DNA from: Brevibacterium sp. UCMA 11754
GTDB lineage: Bacteria; Actinomycetota; Actinomycetes; Actinomycetales; Brevibacteriaceae
Direction of reading: 5' to 3'
NCBI RefSeq assembly: GCF_021532275.1
Contig: NZ_JACBOT010000031.1
Location: 372,001-436,000, forward strand
Length of the DNA stretch: 64,000 nt
Part shown: piece by piece, positions 51,310 to 59,989 of the stretch
How positions within the stretch are numbered: position 1 is the first letter of the stretch
Layout: each line of letters starts with the position of its first letter
Notes under the pieces: model-generated
Told to the model about the DNA's origin: nothing
The model's database searches: none
What the model saw: the letters and a program-made list of their open reading frames with translations, nothing else
Translations under genes and position numbers: made by a program

Positions 51310-53052
51310 TCAGTCGCGGGGTTCGACCGTGTCAAGAGTGATCGTCGATTCATTCGAGCGCGCAGATTCGGCGGTCTTCTCCACAGCGTCTGCCTTGAGG
51401 TTCTTCAGCGGCCGGGCCAGGTAGCTGCCGAGCACAGCACCGACGGCCAATGCCGCATTGGCAAGAATTGCGGTGAACAGCGAGGACAGCCCCACTGCGA
51501 AGGAAGTCGTCTCGGTTTCGGCGACGATCTGATAGACGGCGGTGAAGATCGACAGTCCCTGCAGCAGGGTGTAGATCGCAGGAATCATGAGCACGATGGC
51601 AGGTGCGCCCAAGCGCAGGGACAGCGGTCGAGCCAGGAAACCGGTCACCGTCGCTGCCAGCAGACTGGCCAGAACGTTGTCGATCTCGAGGACCGTCAGC
51701 ACCGTGATCGTGATGTAGGAGGCAAGACCGACGAACGCGGCCGGCAGGATGAACCGCCTCGTCGACTGCATGGCGACGACGGCCGCCATTGAGACGACTG
51801 CCGCTGCGATCATCGAGGCAATCGCGGTGAGGACGTGTACACCGGTCTTGGGCACGAGAACCTCGATCGGGTCGAGGCCGATCGCCTCGCCGGTCACCAC
51901 TCCCAGTGCCAAGCCCGAAACGATGCCGGCCAGAGTCAGGACCACTCCCACCATTCGCCCGGCCGCGGTGAGAGGAAAGTTCGTCAGGGCGTCTTGGACA
52001 GACGAATACAAAGACTGCGTCGGCAAAAGCAGTACGATTCCGGCAGCAACAAGGTACTGCGGTGATTCGATGATGCCGAAGTTCCCGGCCACCATCGCCA
52101 CCAGGGTCGCGATCGTAGCCTGCAGCGTGGTGATGAAGAAATTGGGCAGACTGGTGCGGCCGATGAACTTGCCGCTCTCCCGGATGAAGATCGCCATGAC
52201 GATTCCGAGGACTGCTGCAACGGGTCCGCCGCCAAGCAGCACGACGAGGCTGCCGACCATCAGCCCCCAGGCACCGGTGACGAACCATTCCTGATAGGGA
52301 CGCCGCTGGAATCTGATGGCGTCGAGTCTGCTCCGGGCATCATTGAATCCCAGGTTTCCGGCAACCAGGTCGGTGACGAGCTTGTGCACGGAGCCGAGCT
52401 TCGCGAAGTGGATGGATTCGCCCCGGTTGACGCGCATGACGGTCATGAGACGGCCATCGGAGGTCGAATAGTGCACGGTCAGGGTGTTCGAGGTCAGATC
52501 CACCTGGGCAGTCGTCAGCCCGAAGGCCGCACAGGCCGCGATGACGGAGACCTCGATGTCGGAGGTGCCCGCGCCGGCACGCATCATGATCGCGGCGATA
52601 TCGGCCGCGAGGTCGAGAACCATCCTGGCCTCGTCCTCGGCGGGCTCGCTGGCCTGCACCGGAGCCTTGTACGGGCTGCCTTTGAGGGCGGTGACGATCG
52701 GCACCGGCTGGGTGTTGACCGAGGCACCGGAGACGAGCCTGCCCACGGTGCGTCTGGCCACGCGCTGGGCGACCCGCTGGGAGGCGCCCCTATGGTCGGC
52801 CTTCGGCTTCGACTTGGCTGTCGTCGCTCTCGGTGACTTCGGGCCTGCGGGATCGACGTCCTCGGACTTCAGTGCTCCTGTCGGTGCTTCGCGCAACTCC
52901 TGCAGGCGCTGCTGACGAGAGAGTTCGAGCAGTTCCTGCAGCGCCGAGGATCCGGCCTCGGCCTGGTTCGCACCGTGCTCAGGACCGGACGACGACTGGG
53001 CGTCGACCGGTACCTCGGCGGTGGGGGCCTCTTCTGTGCTGTCGTCCGTCAC
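51310..53052 (-). CDS. thrE: threonine/serine exporter ThrE
   Basis: A 580-residue ThrE-family exporter. The N-terminal about 120 residues are polar and disordered. The ThrE domain then starts with a cytosolic hydrolase-like part (AIMMRAGAGTSDIEVSVIAA, LTSNTLTVHYSTSDGRLMTV) and continues with about ten transmembrane helices in two halves. The C. glutamicum homologue exports L-threonine and L-serine by proton motive force. Its start overlaps the amidohydrolase stop by four bases. Confidence 0.93.
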   Translation of the reverse strand: MTDDSTEEAPTAEVPVDAQSSSGPEHGANQAEAGSSALQELLELSRQQRLQELREAPTGALKSEDVDPAGPKSPRATTAKSKPKADHRGASQRVAQRVARRTVGRLVSGASVNTQPVPIVTALKGSPYKAPVQASEPAEDEARMVLDLAADIAAIMMRAGAGTSDIEVSVIAACAAFGLTTAQVDLTSNTLTVHYSTSDGRLMTVMRVNRGESIHFAKLGSVHKLVTDLVAGNLGFNDARSRLDAIRFQRRPYQEWFVTGAWGLMVGSLVVLLGGGPVAAVLGIVMAIFIRESGKFIGRTSLPNFFITTLQATIATLVAMVAGNFGIIESPQYLVAAGIVLLLPTQSLYSSVQDALTNFPLTAAGRMVGVVLTLAGIVSGLALGVVTGEAIGLDPIEVLVPKTGVHVLTAIASMIAAAVVSMAAVVAMQSTRRFILPAAFVGLASYITITVLTVLEIDNVLASLLAATVTGFLARPLSLRLGAPAIVLMIPAIYTLLQGLSIFTAVYQIVAETETTSFAVGLSSLFTAILANAALAVGAVLGSYLARPLKNLKADAVEKTAESARSNESTITLDTVEPRD

Positions 53053-54329
53053 GGCTCACTGATGAGAGTCGGGCCGAATGGGTCCGCCACATCGGCAGAA
53101 CCTGCTGCGGCGTCGAGCTCGAAGACCTTGCGGCCTGAGACGAACACCTGATCGGCGCGGGAGTTCAGATCGAGTGGGTCACCGGACCAGATGACGAGGT
53201 CGGCGTCGCGACCCGGTGCCAGTGAGCCCAGTCGGTCATCGAGTCCGAAGATCGCGGCCGGGTTGATGGTCAGCGCCTCGAGCGCGATGACCGGGTCGAG
53301 GCCTTCCTTGACGGCCAGGGAGGCTTCATGGATGAGGAAGTTGATGGGGATGACGGGATGGTCGGTGGTCAGTGCGATGCGCACCCCGGCATTGGCCAAG
53401 GCGCCAGCGGTCGCCAAAGTGCGATCGCGCAGCTCGACCTTCGACCGACTGGTCATGAGGGGCCCGAGGATGACGTCGATGCCCTTGTCGGCGATGTAAT
53501 CAGCGATCTTGTGGCCCTCGGTGCCGTGGTTGATGACCAGTCGGTAGCCGAATTCCTCGGACAGTCGGATGGCCGTGGCGATGTCATCGGCGCGGTGGCA
53601 GTGCTGGTCGAAGACGAGCTTTCGCTCAAGGACATCTGCCAGGGTCTCTTTCACAAGGTCGCGTTCGAAGGGTGTGCCTTCGGCTTCGGCGTGGGCCCGC
53701 TTCGCCAGGTAGTTCTGCGCATCGACGAAGGCATCGCGGAAGATCTTCGCAGTTCCCATGCGCGTGGACGGGGTGACGTTCTTCTCACCGTAGACGCGCT
53801 TCGGGTTCTCTCCCAGTGCGGACTTCACGGACAGATCCTGCGTCACGAGCATCTCGTCGACGATCCGACCCCAGGTCTTGACGAAGGCGGTGCGCCCGCC
53901 GATCGGATTGCCGGATCCCGGCTTGATGAGCGCCGAGGTGACTCCCCCGCGCAGCGCGTCCTTGAATCCGATGTCACTCGGGTCGATGCCGTCGAGGGCA
54001 CGCACGCTGGCACCATTGGGATTCGTCATCTCGTTCGTATCGTCACCTGACCAGCCTTCACCATCCTCATGGACGCCGAGGTGGCCGTGGGCTTCGATGA
54101 ATCCCGGCAGGACCCAGCGTCGACCGGCGTCGATGATCTCCGTGCCGGCAGGCAGATTCTGTGCGGAGCCGGCGCCGGATTCCACCGAGGTGATGGTTCC
54201 GTTCGAGACCAGGATCGTGCCGGATTCGATCGGTTCGACACGTCTGCCGTCGGCGTCTGCGATGGGCACAATCCGAGCATTGGTGATGGCGAAATCAGTG
54301 ATCTCGGGAACCGGAACCGAACGATACAT
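53049..54329 (-). CDS. amidohydrolase (imidazolonepropionase-like)
   Basis: A 426-residue metal-dependent amidohydrolase: an N-terminal beta domain (AITNARIVPIAD), the first metal motif in LPGFIEAHGHLGVHEDGEGW, later ligands in FDQHCHRADD, LVINHGTEGHK and LTTDHPVIP, and the C-terminal ITINPAAIFGL-type NPA segment with DADLVIW. It probably cleaves a cyclic amide, imide or peptide bond; the substrate is not evident. It has an AGAAGGAG site and is coupled to thrE, so an amino-acid-releasing hydrolase feeding an exporter is possible. Confidence 0.9.
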   Translation of the reverse strand: MYRSVPVPEITDFAITNARIVPIADADGRRVEPIESGTILVSNGTITSVESGAGSAQNLPAGTEIIDAGRRWVLPGFIEAHGHLGVHEDGEGWSGDDTNEMTNPNGASVRALDGIDPSDIGFKDALRGGVTSALIKPGSGNPIGGRTAFVKTWGRIVDEMLVTQDLSVKSALGENPKRVYGEKNVTPSTRMGTAKIFRDAFVDAQNYLAKRAHAEAEGTPFERDLVKETLADVLERKLVFDQHCHRADDIATAIRLSEEFGYRLVINHGTEGHKIADYIADKGIDVILGPLMTSRSKVELRDRTLATAGALANAGVRIALTTDHPVIPINFLIHEASLAVKEGLDPVIALEALTINPAAIFGLDDRLGSLAPGRDADLVIWSGDPLDLNSRADQVFVSGRKVFELDAAAGSADVADPFGPTLISEP

Positions 54330-54531
54330 TGTGCTCCTTCTGCAGTGACCTTCAAAGATGAGATCCGTCTCGATTCGAGTCTACGCCAGGCGATCGGCAC
54401 TGGTCACGACGCGGTGCCGCCGGGGTCTGCAGCAGTCCGATCCGTTTGCGGCAAGGCGGTCCGACCTGATTCCGGCAGGGCCGATTCAGTATAGTTCGGA
54501 GTCAGAGAACCAATGAGAGAAGGACCCTGCG

Positions 54532-55326
54532 ATGCTCCAGACCATCACGTCATATGTCGCGATCGGCGACTCCTTCAGTGAAGGGCTGATGGACCATGAC
54601 CCCAACCAAGAGGACCGGTACTTGGGATGGGCCGATCGTCTGGCCGGAAAGCTCGTCGACTCCCCCGTGGGCAGTTCCGAACTCACCTACGCCAACCTGG
54701 CCATCCGCGGGCGTCTCCTTGATCGGATCATCGATGAGCAGGTGCCCAAAGCACTCGCTCTCAAACCCGACCTGGTCAGCTTCTGCGGCGGCGGCAATGA
54801 CTGCCTGCGCCCGACGGCCGACATCGATGACTTGGCCGATCAGTTCGAACGCGCCGTCGTCGCCTTCCGCGAAGCCGGCATCGAGGTACTCATGTGCAAC
54901 GGCTTCGACACGGAGATCAGCTCACCTCTGATCCGCGCCGTACGTCCGCGCGTGGGCATCTACAACACTCATCTGTGGTCGATCGCGCAGCGTCACGGCT
55001 GCCACATGATCGATGTCTGGGGCCTGCGCCCGCTCTACGCCGCCGAGAATTGGGCCGATGATCGGATCCATCTCTCACCCGAAGGCCACGACCTCGTCGC
55101 CAATCAGGCACTGGCCACCCTGGAGAGCGGACACTCGCTGCCCGTGACAGGGTTCGCGATGCCAGCACGCCCGACGCGGCCGATCCGCGCCGCAGTCAGC
55201 GAGGAGTCGAAATGGGCCCGTGAGCACTTCGCTCCCTGGGTCGGTCGGCGCCTGCGCGGACAGTCCTCGGGCGACAAGCTCACTGCGAAGCTTCCCGAAC
55301 TGACACGCGTGCGCAAACCCGAATGA
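54532..55326 (+). CDS. SGNH/GDSL hydrolase
   Basis: A 264-residue SGNH hydrolase with nucleophile Ser14 in YVAIGDSFSEG, oxyanion Asn in SFCGGGNDCLRP, and Asp/His in DRIHLSPEGHDLVA. There is no signal peptide, so it is cytoplasmic; the substrate is an unknown ester. The C-terminal 50 residues are basic. It has AGAAGGA upstream and TATAGT at 54490-54495 as a -10 box. The next gene overlaps it by four bases. Confidence 0.92.
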   Translation: MLQTITSYVAIGDSFSEGLMDHDPNQEDRYLGWADRLAGKLVDSPVGSSELTYANLAIRGRLLDRIIDEQVPKALALKPDLVSFCGGGNDCLRPTADIDDLADQFERAVVAFREAGIEVLMCNGFDTEISSPLIRAVRPRVGIYNTHLWSIAQRHGCHMIDVWGLRPLYAAENWADDRIHLSPEGHDLVANQALATLESGHSLPVTGFAMPARPTRPIRAAVSEESKWAREHFAPWVGRRLRGQSSGDKLTAKLPELTRVRKPE

Positions 55327-56093
55327 GACAGGACGAGCGCTTTGCCGCTCTGGGTGACGCCGGTGCCGATCTCGGCTCGAAACGGGCGGTCTTCAGGTGT
55401 GACTACGGAACCGAGTCCGATCAGTTCCTTGAGGTCTACGGCGACCCGGGCACCGCCTCGGCGACGGTGATCCTCGTCCATGGCGGCTACTTCCGTCAGC
55501 GCACGGATCTCGCCCATGCCCGGCCCATGGCCGTCACCCTCGCCGAGGCGGGGGTGCTGTGCGTGCTCATCGAGTACCGACGCGCAGGTGGGCAGCCCAA
55601 CTGCCTCGATGACGTCACCGCCGCCATTGCCTTCGCGAACGGTTCGCTGTCGGACTGGAATGTGAACGCACGGGCACGGAACCATCTCGTCGTGACGGGC
55701 CACTCCGCCGGTGGATGCCTGGTGCTGGCCTGGGCGAGCCACCTCGGCGAGGACGGACCCGAGTTCCGGCTCAGACCCTTGGCCCCGATCACCGACCTGT
55801 TCCGGGAGGTCGAGGACGGGCTGGGCGACGGCGCGGTGCTCGGCTACATGGGGGCACGGCCGGAGGAGGATCTGGTGACGTATCTGCGCGAGGATCCGCG
55901 TTCTCGAGTGCTGCTCATCCCCTCTCGGGTGGATCTGCGCATCCTCCACGGCGACCGGGATCAGACGGTCGACATCAGTTTCTCACGGACGTTCCCGGCC
56001 AGGCTGACCATTGCCGAGGGTGCCGATCACGCCGACCTCGTCGATCCCGAATCGCCCTACTTCCCGCTCACGGTCGACACGCTTCTGCGCTGA
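55323..56093 (+). CDS. alpha/beta hydrolase, candidate kynurenine formamidase
   Basis: A 256-residue alpha/beta hydrolase of the BD-FAE/kynurenine-formamidase type. The oxyanion motif is VHGGYFRQRTD (His about 53), the nucleophile Ser128 is in VVTGHSAGGCLVLAWA, Asp is in LRILHGDRDQTV and His in AEGADHADLVDP. Bacterial and eukaryotic formamidases use HGGxW; here it is HGGYF. Because the tryptophan 2,3-dioxygenase gene is two genes away, hydrolysis of N-formylkynurenine is a reasonable guess. It is coupled to the SGNH gene (ATGA) and convergent with the PaaX-type gene. Confidence 0.82.
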   Translation: MRQDERFAALGDAGADLGSKRAVFRCDYGTESDQFLEVYGDPGTASATVILVHGGYFRQRTDLAHARPMAVTLAEAGVLCVLIEYRRAGGQPNCLDDVTAAIAFANGSLSDWNVNARARNHLVVTGHSAGGCLVLAWASHLGEDGPEFRLRPLAPITDLFREVEDGLGDGAVLGYMGARPEEDLVTYLREDPRSRVLLIPSRVDLRILHGDRDQTVDISFSRTFPARLTIAEGADHADLVDPESPYFPLTVDTLLR

Positions 56094-56108
56094 ATCGACC
56101 CGTGCGGG

Positions 56109-56897
56109 TCACCTGCCTGCGGCGACCTTCCGGACGTGGGCGCGGGCAGGCTCTGCGTACGTGGCGCGCAGGTCGGCGAAGAGTCTGACGCTCCTCTGAC
56201 CGGGCCAGTCCGCGGGCAGGGCGCTGGGTGGAAGGCCCGGATCGACGTAGGGGATCGTCTTCCAGTCGTCGACGCAACGCAGCCACAGCACGAATGCTTC
56301 ACGGGGTTCGGGACGTGGCTGCGGGGCTGAACCGGCGTGTTCGTACCGGTGAAGGAATTCGGTGTGCCAGGCAGCGAGCGCGTCCAGGTCCCACCATTTC
56401 GCCGCGGCCTGGGCGAAGGGCTCGGCCGTCAGCGGTGTCTGCGTGATGAAGATCGTCGCCCGCTCTCGGACGTCGAGGTTCTCCAGAGCGTCCTCGACCT
56501 CGGCTCGCAGATGCCCCGGAGCAATCCACAGTCCATCAGTGACTGCACCGAAGCCCAACCCTGTCAGCGCTCGTCGCAGCTGAACTCGTTTGGACCGATC
56601 CACCTCGGGCAGGGAGTAGGACACGAGGCACCAGGGTTCGTCGTCCTTCTGTCCGCGGTAGGAGAAGATCCGGCGATCGCCGCGTTCCAGGTCGGTTACA
56701 GCCGCGGGATCCAATCGATACCCGGCCACGGCCTCCCGCTCCTCGGGGAGGAACAGACCCTTGCCCTTGAGCCTTGAGACCGCGCTGCGGGCCGAGGAGT
56801 ATGACACCCCGGCGGTGGCGAGGAGCTCGAGCAGAGCGGCGACCCGAATCCACCCGCCCAGCTCGCGCAGGTGGAGTCCGACGAAGGTCCGCAGCAA
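56109..56897 (-). CDS. PaaX-family transcription regulator, start uncertain
   Basis: At least 262 residues of a PaaX-type repressor: a winged helix (WIRVAALLELLATAGVSYSSARSAVSRLKGKGLF), a Cas2-like middle domain (CLVSYSLPEVDRSKRVQLRR) and the C-terminal region AAAKWWDLDALAAWHTEFL. PaaX senses aryl-CoA compounds. The family's N-terminus (PGNPTSLLRTF) begins upstream of the first permitted start, TTG 56897; extension reaches back over the dioxygenase stop without any ATG, GTG or TTG. A rare start such as CTG 56945 or ATC 56936, or a small sequence error, would explain this. It follows the dioxygenase and probably regulates it. Confidence 0.85.
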   Translation of the reverse strand: MLRTFVGLHLRELGGWIRVAALLELLATAGVSYSSARSAVSRLKGKGLFLPEEREAVAGYRLDPAAVTDLERGDRRIFSYRGQKDDEPWCLVSYSLPEVDRSKRVQLRRALTGLGFGAVTDGLWIAPGHLRAEVEDALENLDVRERATIFITQTPLTAEPFAQAAAKWWDLDALAAWHTEFLHRYEHAGSAPQPRPEPREAFVLWLRCVDDWKTIPYVDPGLPPSALPADWPGQRSVRLFADLRATYAEPARAHVRKVAAGR

Positions 56898-56941
56898 GGA
56901 GGTCGGATTGCCGGGCGTGTGATCGAGATCGACGATCGGAC

Positions 56942-57841
56942 TCAGAGCCCCGGGCCATTCGCGGTGCCGGGGCCGTTTTCGATGCCGGTGCGGATGTCGA
57001 AGAGCTCGGGGAAGAATGTCAGGTCGAGCGCCTTCTGCAGGAAGCCGACGCCGCTCGACCCGCCGGTGCCTCGCTTCATTCCGATGATCCGCAGCACCGT
57101 GCGCATGTGCCGGTAGCGCCAGAACTGGAAGTTCTCCTCCAGATCCACGAGCTCTTCGCAGCTCTCGTACTCCAGCCAGTAGTCCTGCGGGTTCTCATAG
57201 ATGATTCGGAAGGTGTCGAGAAGCTCCTCGTCGAAGGTGTGCGCCACGCTCACATCCCGATCGAGCAGTCGCTGCGGAACCGGAAGGCCTCGGCGGGCAA
57301 GGGCACGCAGGAACTCGTCGTAGACGCTCGGCTCGTTGAGGTACTTCTCTAGCTGCGCACGGGCTTCGGGCTCACCGTCGAAGACCTGCAGCATGCCGGC
57401 GTTCTTATTTCCGAGCAGGAATTCCACGGCCCGGTACTGCCAGGACTGGAAGCCCGATGACTGGCCCAGCTCATCGCGGAAGCCGACGTATTCGCTCGGT
57501 GTCAGAGTCGCAAGCACCGACCACTGCTCGGTCAGGGTCTTCTGGATGTGCTTGACTCGGGCGATGCGTTTGAGGGCCAGCTGGAGCTGGTCGCCCGCGA
57601 TGAGGTTGCGTGCGTCGAGAAGTTCGTGGATGACGAGCTTGAACCACAGCTCAGTGGTCTGGTGCTGAATGATGAACAGCAGCTCGTCGTGGTGGACCGG
57701 TTCGCTGACGGGGTGCTGGGACGTCAGCAGGCGGTCGAGGCTGAGGTAGGAGCTGTAGGTCATCGTCGACCGCAGGTCCGTGTGGATGCCGTCTTCGAGG
57801 TCCCGTTCGTTCTTGGCCGCGGTGGAGTCGTCATGAGTCAT
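56942..57841 (-). CDS. kynA: tryptophan 2,3-dioxygenase
   Basis: A 299-residue heme enzyme that opens the indole ring of L-tryptophan to N-formylkynurenine. Family marks are [36 protein letters not shown], the [20 protein letters not shown] stretch, and [20 protein letters not shown] with the substrate-carboxylate Arg and the heme-pocket His. The start at 57841 is chosen for the TAGACT box seven bases upstream; the upstream open frame overlaps the emfourin gene. It forms a unit with the PaaX-type gene. Confidence 0.95.
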   Translation of the reverse strand: MTHDDSTAAKNERDLEDGIHTDLRSTMTYSSYLSLDRLLTSQHPVSEPVHHDELLFIIQHQTTELWFKLVIHELLDARNLIAGDQLQLALKRIARVKHIQKTLTEQWSVLATLTPSEYVGFRDELGQSSGFQSWQYRAVEFLLGNKNAGMLQVFDGEPEARAQLEKYLNEPSVYDEFLRALARRGLPVPQRLLDRDVSVAHTFDEELLDTFRIIYENPQDYWLEYESCEELVDLEENFQFWRYRHMRTVLRIIGMKRGTGGSSGVGFLQKALDLTFFPELFDIRTGIENGPGTANGPGL

Positions 57842-57848
57842 GACAAGC

Positions 57849-57854
57849 AGTCTA
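57849..57854 (-). promoter_or_regulatory. -10 box TAGACT of tryptophan dioxygenase gene, leaderless
   Basis: TAGACT ends seven bases before the ATG at 57841. The same hexamer precedes the starts at 61122 and 63120. Confidence 0.55.
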
Positions 57855-57890
57855 TTGCAATCTACGTCCGCACGGACTGAGTCTGCAACA

Positions 57891-58274
57891 TCAATTCGCA
57901 CCGGGCCTACTCCGCTCGGGGGCGGCGATCTCGCGCACCTGCTCGACGAGGCTCTTCCACTCCCCCGGCATCTCGGCCTCGCCGAAGCGCACAAGGCCGA
58001 AGCGACTCTCGATCACATAGACATACCTGTCGGCCCCGGCACCGCAACCGCCGGCAGTCTGCGAGCTCGTGTCGCCCTGCCACGGGAGTTCTGCCACTTT
58101 CGGACCGATCTCCTCCCGATGCTCACTCGAGTCGATATCGAGGTCCCAGACGAGCAGCAGCCCGCCGATCCCACCGCTGCGTTCGACGACGAGGTGGCCG
58201 AAGCCGTCGCTGCGGCCACTGCTCCCATCGCTCGCACCGGCCGAGTCGCTCGGACGAGGCGCCTCCTCATTCAC
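57891..58274 (-). CDS. emfourin-type M4 metallopeptidase inhibitor
   Basis: A 127-residue protein that begins with a GTG overlapping the stop of the M4 protease gene (GTGA). About 35 Ser/Gly/Pro-rich residues precede a small domain [20 protein letters not shown] ... [20 protein letters not shown] ... [18 protein letters not shown]. The VERSGGxGG start, the GADR strand and the final helix match emfourin, the M4 protease inhibitor encoded downstream of protealysin. It should bind and hold the neighbouring protease inactive. The start rests on coupling and domain position. Confidence 0.85.
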   Translation of the reverse strand: MNEEAPRPSDSAGASDGSSGRSDGFGHLVVERSGGIGGLLLVWDLDIDSSEHREEIGPKVAELPWQGDTSSQTAGGCGAGADRYVYVIESRFGLVRFGEAEMPGEWKSLVEQVREIAAPERSRPGAN

Positions 58275-59395
58275 CAGCTGCTCCCCACGTTTCCGCGGCC
58301 TGCGCCACGGGTGACGCCCACTGCGTCCCAGCTTTGGACGAGCGCGTCGTGAACGTCGGATCCCTCTCCGAACTGGGCGATCGCCTCGGCGATGGTCAGG
58401 GCCGCGAAGCCAGCGAAATCGGTGCGGGTGGTGATATCGGATCCGGTCAGCACGGCGAACCACACCTGCCCCACGGTCTCCCATGCCGGGCCGCCGAGGC
58501 GGGTGGCGGCGAGCGCGAAGGCGCGGTTGGGGATGCCGGAGTTGAGATGGACCCCGCCGTTGTCCGACTCCGTGGTGACGAAGCGGTCCATGTGGTCAGG
58601 CTGCGGGTCCGTGCCGAGGACGTCATCGTCGTAGGCGGTTCCGGGCGCGAGCATCGAACGCAGCGCTGTGCCGGTGACCTCGGGGGTGAAGATGCCGGCG
58701 CCGATGAGCCAGGTGGCATCCTCGGCGTTCTGCCCGGCATCGTGCTGTTCGGTCAGGGCTCCGAAGACGTCGGCGCAGTGTTCGTTGAGCGCACCGGGCT
58801 GTCCGAGGTACTCGAGGTCGGCGGTGTGGCTGATGACGCCGTGGCTGAGTTCGTGGCCGATGATCGACAGCGACCCGGTGAAGCCGGTGAAGACCTCGTC
58901 GTCGCCGTCGCCGAAGACCATGAGCCGTCCGTCGAAGAAGGCGTTGTCGTAGTCCTGGCCGTAGTGGACGCTGGCGATGAGCGGCATCCCCTTGCCGTCG
59001 AGCGAGTTGCGGTCAAAGGCCTCGGCGAAGAGTGAATAGGAGGCGCCGAGCCCGTCGTAGGCTTCGTTGACTGCCTCGTCTGACACCGACTCCTCGCCCT
59101 CGCTGCGGACGAGGACTCCCGGCAGGGTCTCGGTGCCCTGTGCGTCGTGGATGAGTCGGTTCACCCCGGCACCGGCACCGATGACCTGAGAGTGCACCGT
59201 GCCCTGGGAGTCCCGCGCTCCCCCATTCGGTTTGGCCACCGGCGTGTAGCGCAGCCCCTCGGCGCGCAGCTTGCGACAGGATTCGTCGGAGACCTGACAG
59301 CTGCGCGCGGCGCGGGCGGCTCGGGGGAACTTCTCGCCTCCGCGTTCGGCGATCGCATCGAGCAGGTAGGGCGGGATGACATGTCTAAGGCTCAT
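58271..59395 (-). CDS. protealysin-like M4 metalloprotease
   Basis: A 374-residue M4 protease with zinc motif HELSH (His181, Glu182, His185) in SIIGHELSHGVISH and the third ligand Glu205 in GALNEHCADVFG. The catalytic HMDRFV and GGVHLNSGIPNRAF regions are present. There is no signal peptide. The short N-terminal propeptide (RHVIPPYLLDAIAERG) is the PPxxL-type precursor of protealysin, which matures by itself and is not exported classically. An alternative start at 59425 adds ten residues. It shares an overlap with its inhibitor and abuts the divergent HTH gene (CATATG holds both possible start codons). Confidence 0.92.
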   Translation of the reverse strand: MSLRHVIPPYLLDAIAERGGEKFPRAARAARSCQVSDESCRKLRAEGLRYTPVAKPNGGARDSQGTVHSQVIGAGAGVNRLIHDAQGTETLPGVLVRSEGEESVSDEAVNEAYDGLGASYSLFAEAFDRNSLDGKGMPLIASVHYGQDYDNAFFDGRLMVFGDGDDEVFTGFTGSLSIIGHELSHGVISHTADLEYLGQPGALNEHCADVFGALTEQHDAGQNAEDATWLIGAGIFTPEVTGTALRSMLAPGTAYDDDVLGTDPQPDHMDRFVTTESDNGGVHLNSGIPNRAFALAATRLGGPAWETVGQVWFAVLTGSDITTRTDFAGFAALTIAEAIAQFGEGSDVHDALVQSWDAVGVTRGAGRGNVGSSW

Positions 59396-59428
59396 ATGAC
59401 CAGGGTGCCACTTCTGCCCGAACATCGA

Positions 59429-59989
59429 ATGGGAATTCAAGGCAAACTTTTCCTCGCAAATCTTCCTTTGCACCCACAGACGGCCACCACCTTGGCCGGC
59501 AGGCTCGGCGAATCCACCGGATCGACCAGTTACCACCTGCGCCAGCTCGCTCGGCACGATTTCATCCGCCAGATCGAGGGCAGCGCCGGAGGCAGGGAGA
59601 GATGGAGGGAGCGGGCCCCCGGACCAGTCACTGTTCCGTCGCGGAACGAGAGTCGCGACTCCGCAGCCCATGCCGCTGCCGACTTCGTCATCCGCGAGTT
59701 CAACCGCAGCAGTGCCCGGGCACTCGAAGACTTCGTCATCGGATCCACCGACGAGGAACTGCTGTCCGCCGAATGGCTGGAGGCCGTCTCCCGAACTGAG
59801 CTCAGACTCCCGAACTCACGCTCTCGCCTCGGCGACGGTGGACGATTCGTCCCCCTTCGGCGTTGCCACGATGAGGGTGATGACGATGACGATCATGAAG
59901 AAGGTCGTGAGGAAAGTCGGAACCGGGATGATCGGATCGAGGAGCACGAGGACCGCGCACACTGGGATGACCGCGTTGACGACCCCTGA
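59429..59989 (+). pseudogene. ArsR-type HTH regulator, 3' end lost or overlapping ltrA
   Basis: From ATG 59429 (or 59396) the frame encodes a clear winged helix: PQTATTLAGRLGESTGSTSY, HLRQLARHDFIRQIEGSAGG, then helices DFVIREFNRSSARALEDFVI and EWLEAVSRTELRLPNS. Related HTH proteins continue about 40 residues further. Here after about residue 130 the frame runs into the antisense of the ltrA 3' end and turns into Asp/Glu/Arg repeats with no recognisable domain, stopping at 59989. The gene therefore looks truncated, or overlaps ltrA by 174 bp. Divergent from the M4 protease gene, it may once have regulated it. Confidence 0.6.

Noticed and set aside
50858..51424. Plus-strand ORF of 188 codons across ung and the 15-bp repeat
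   Set aside because: It is an out-of-frame shadow of ung that continues through the repeat and into the antisense of thrE.
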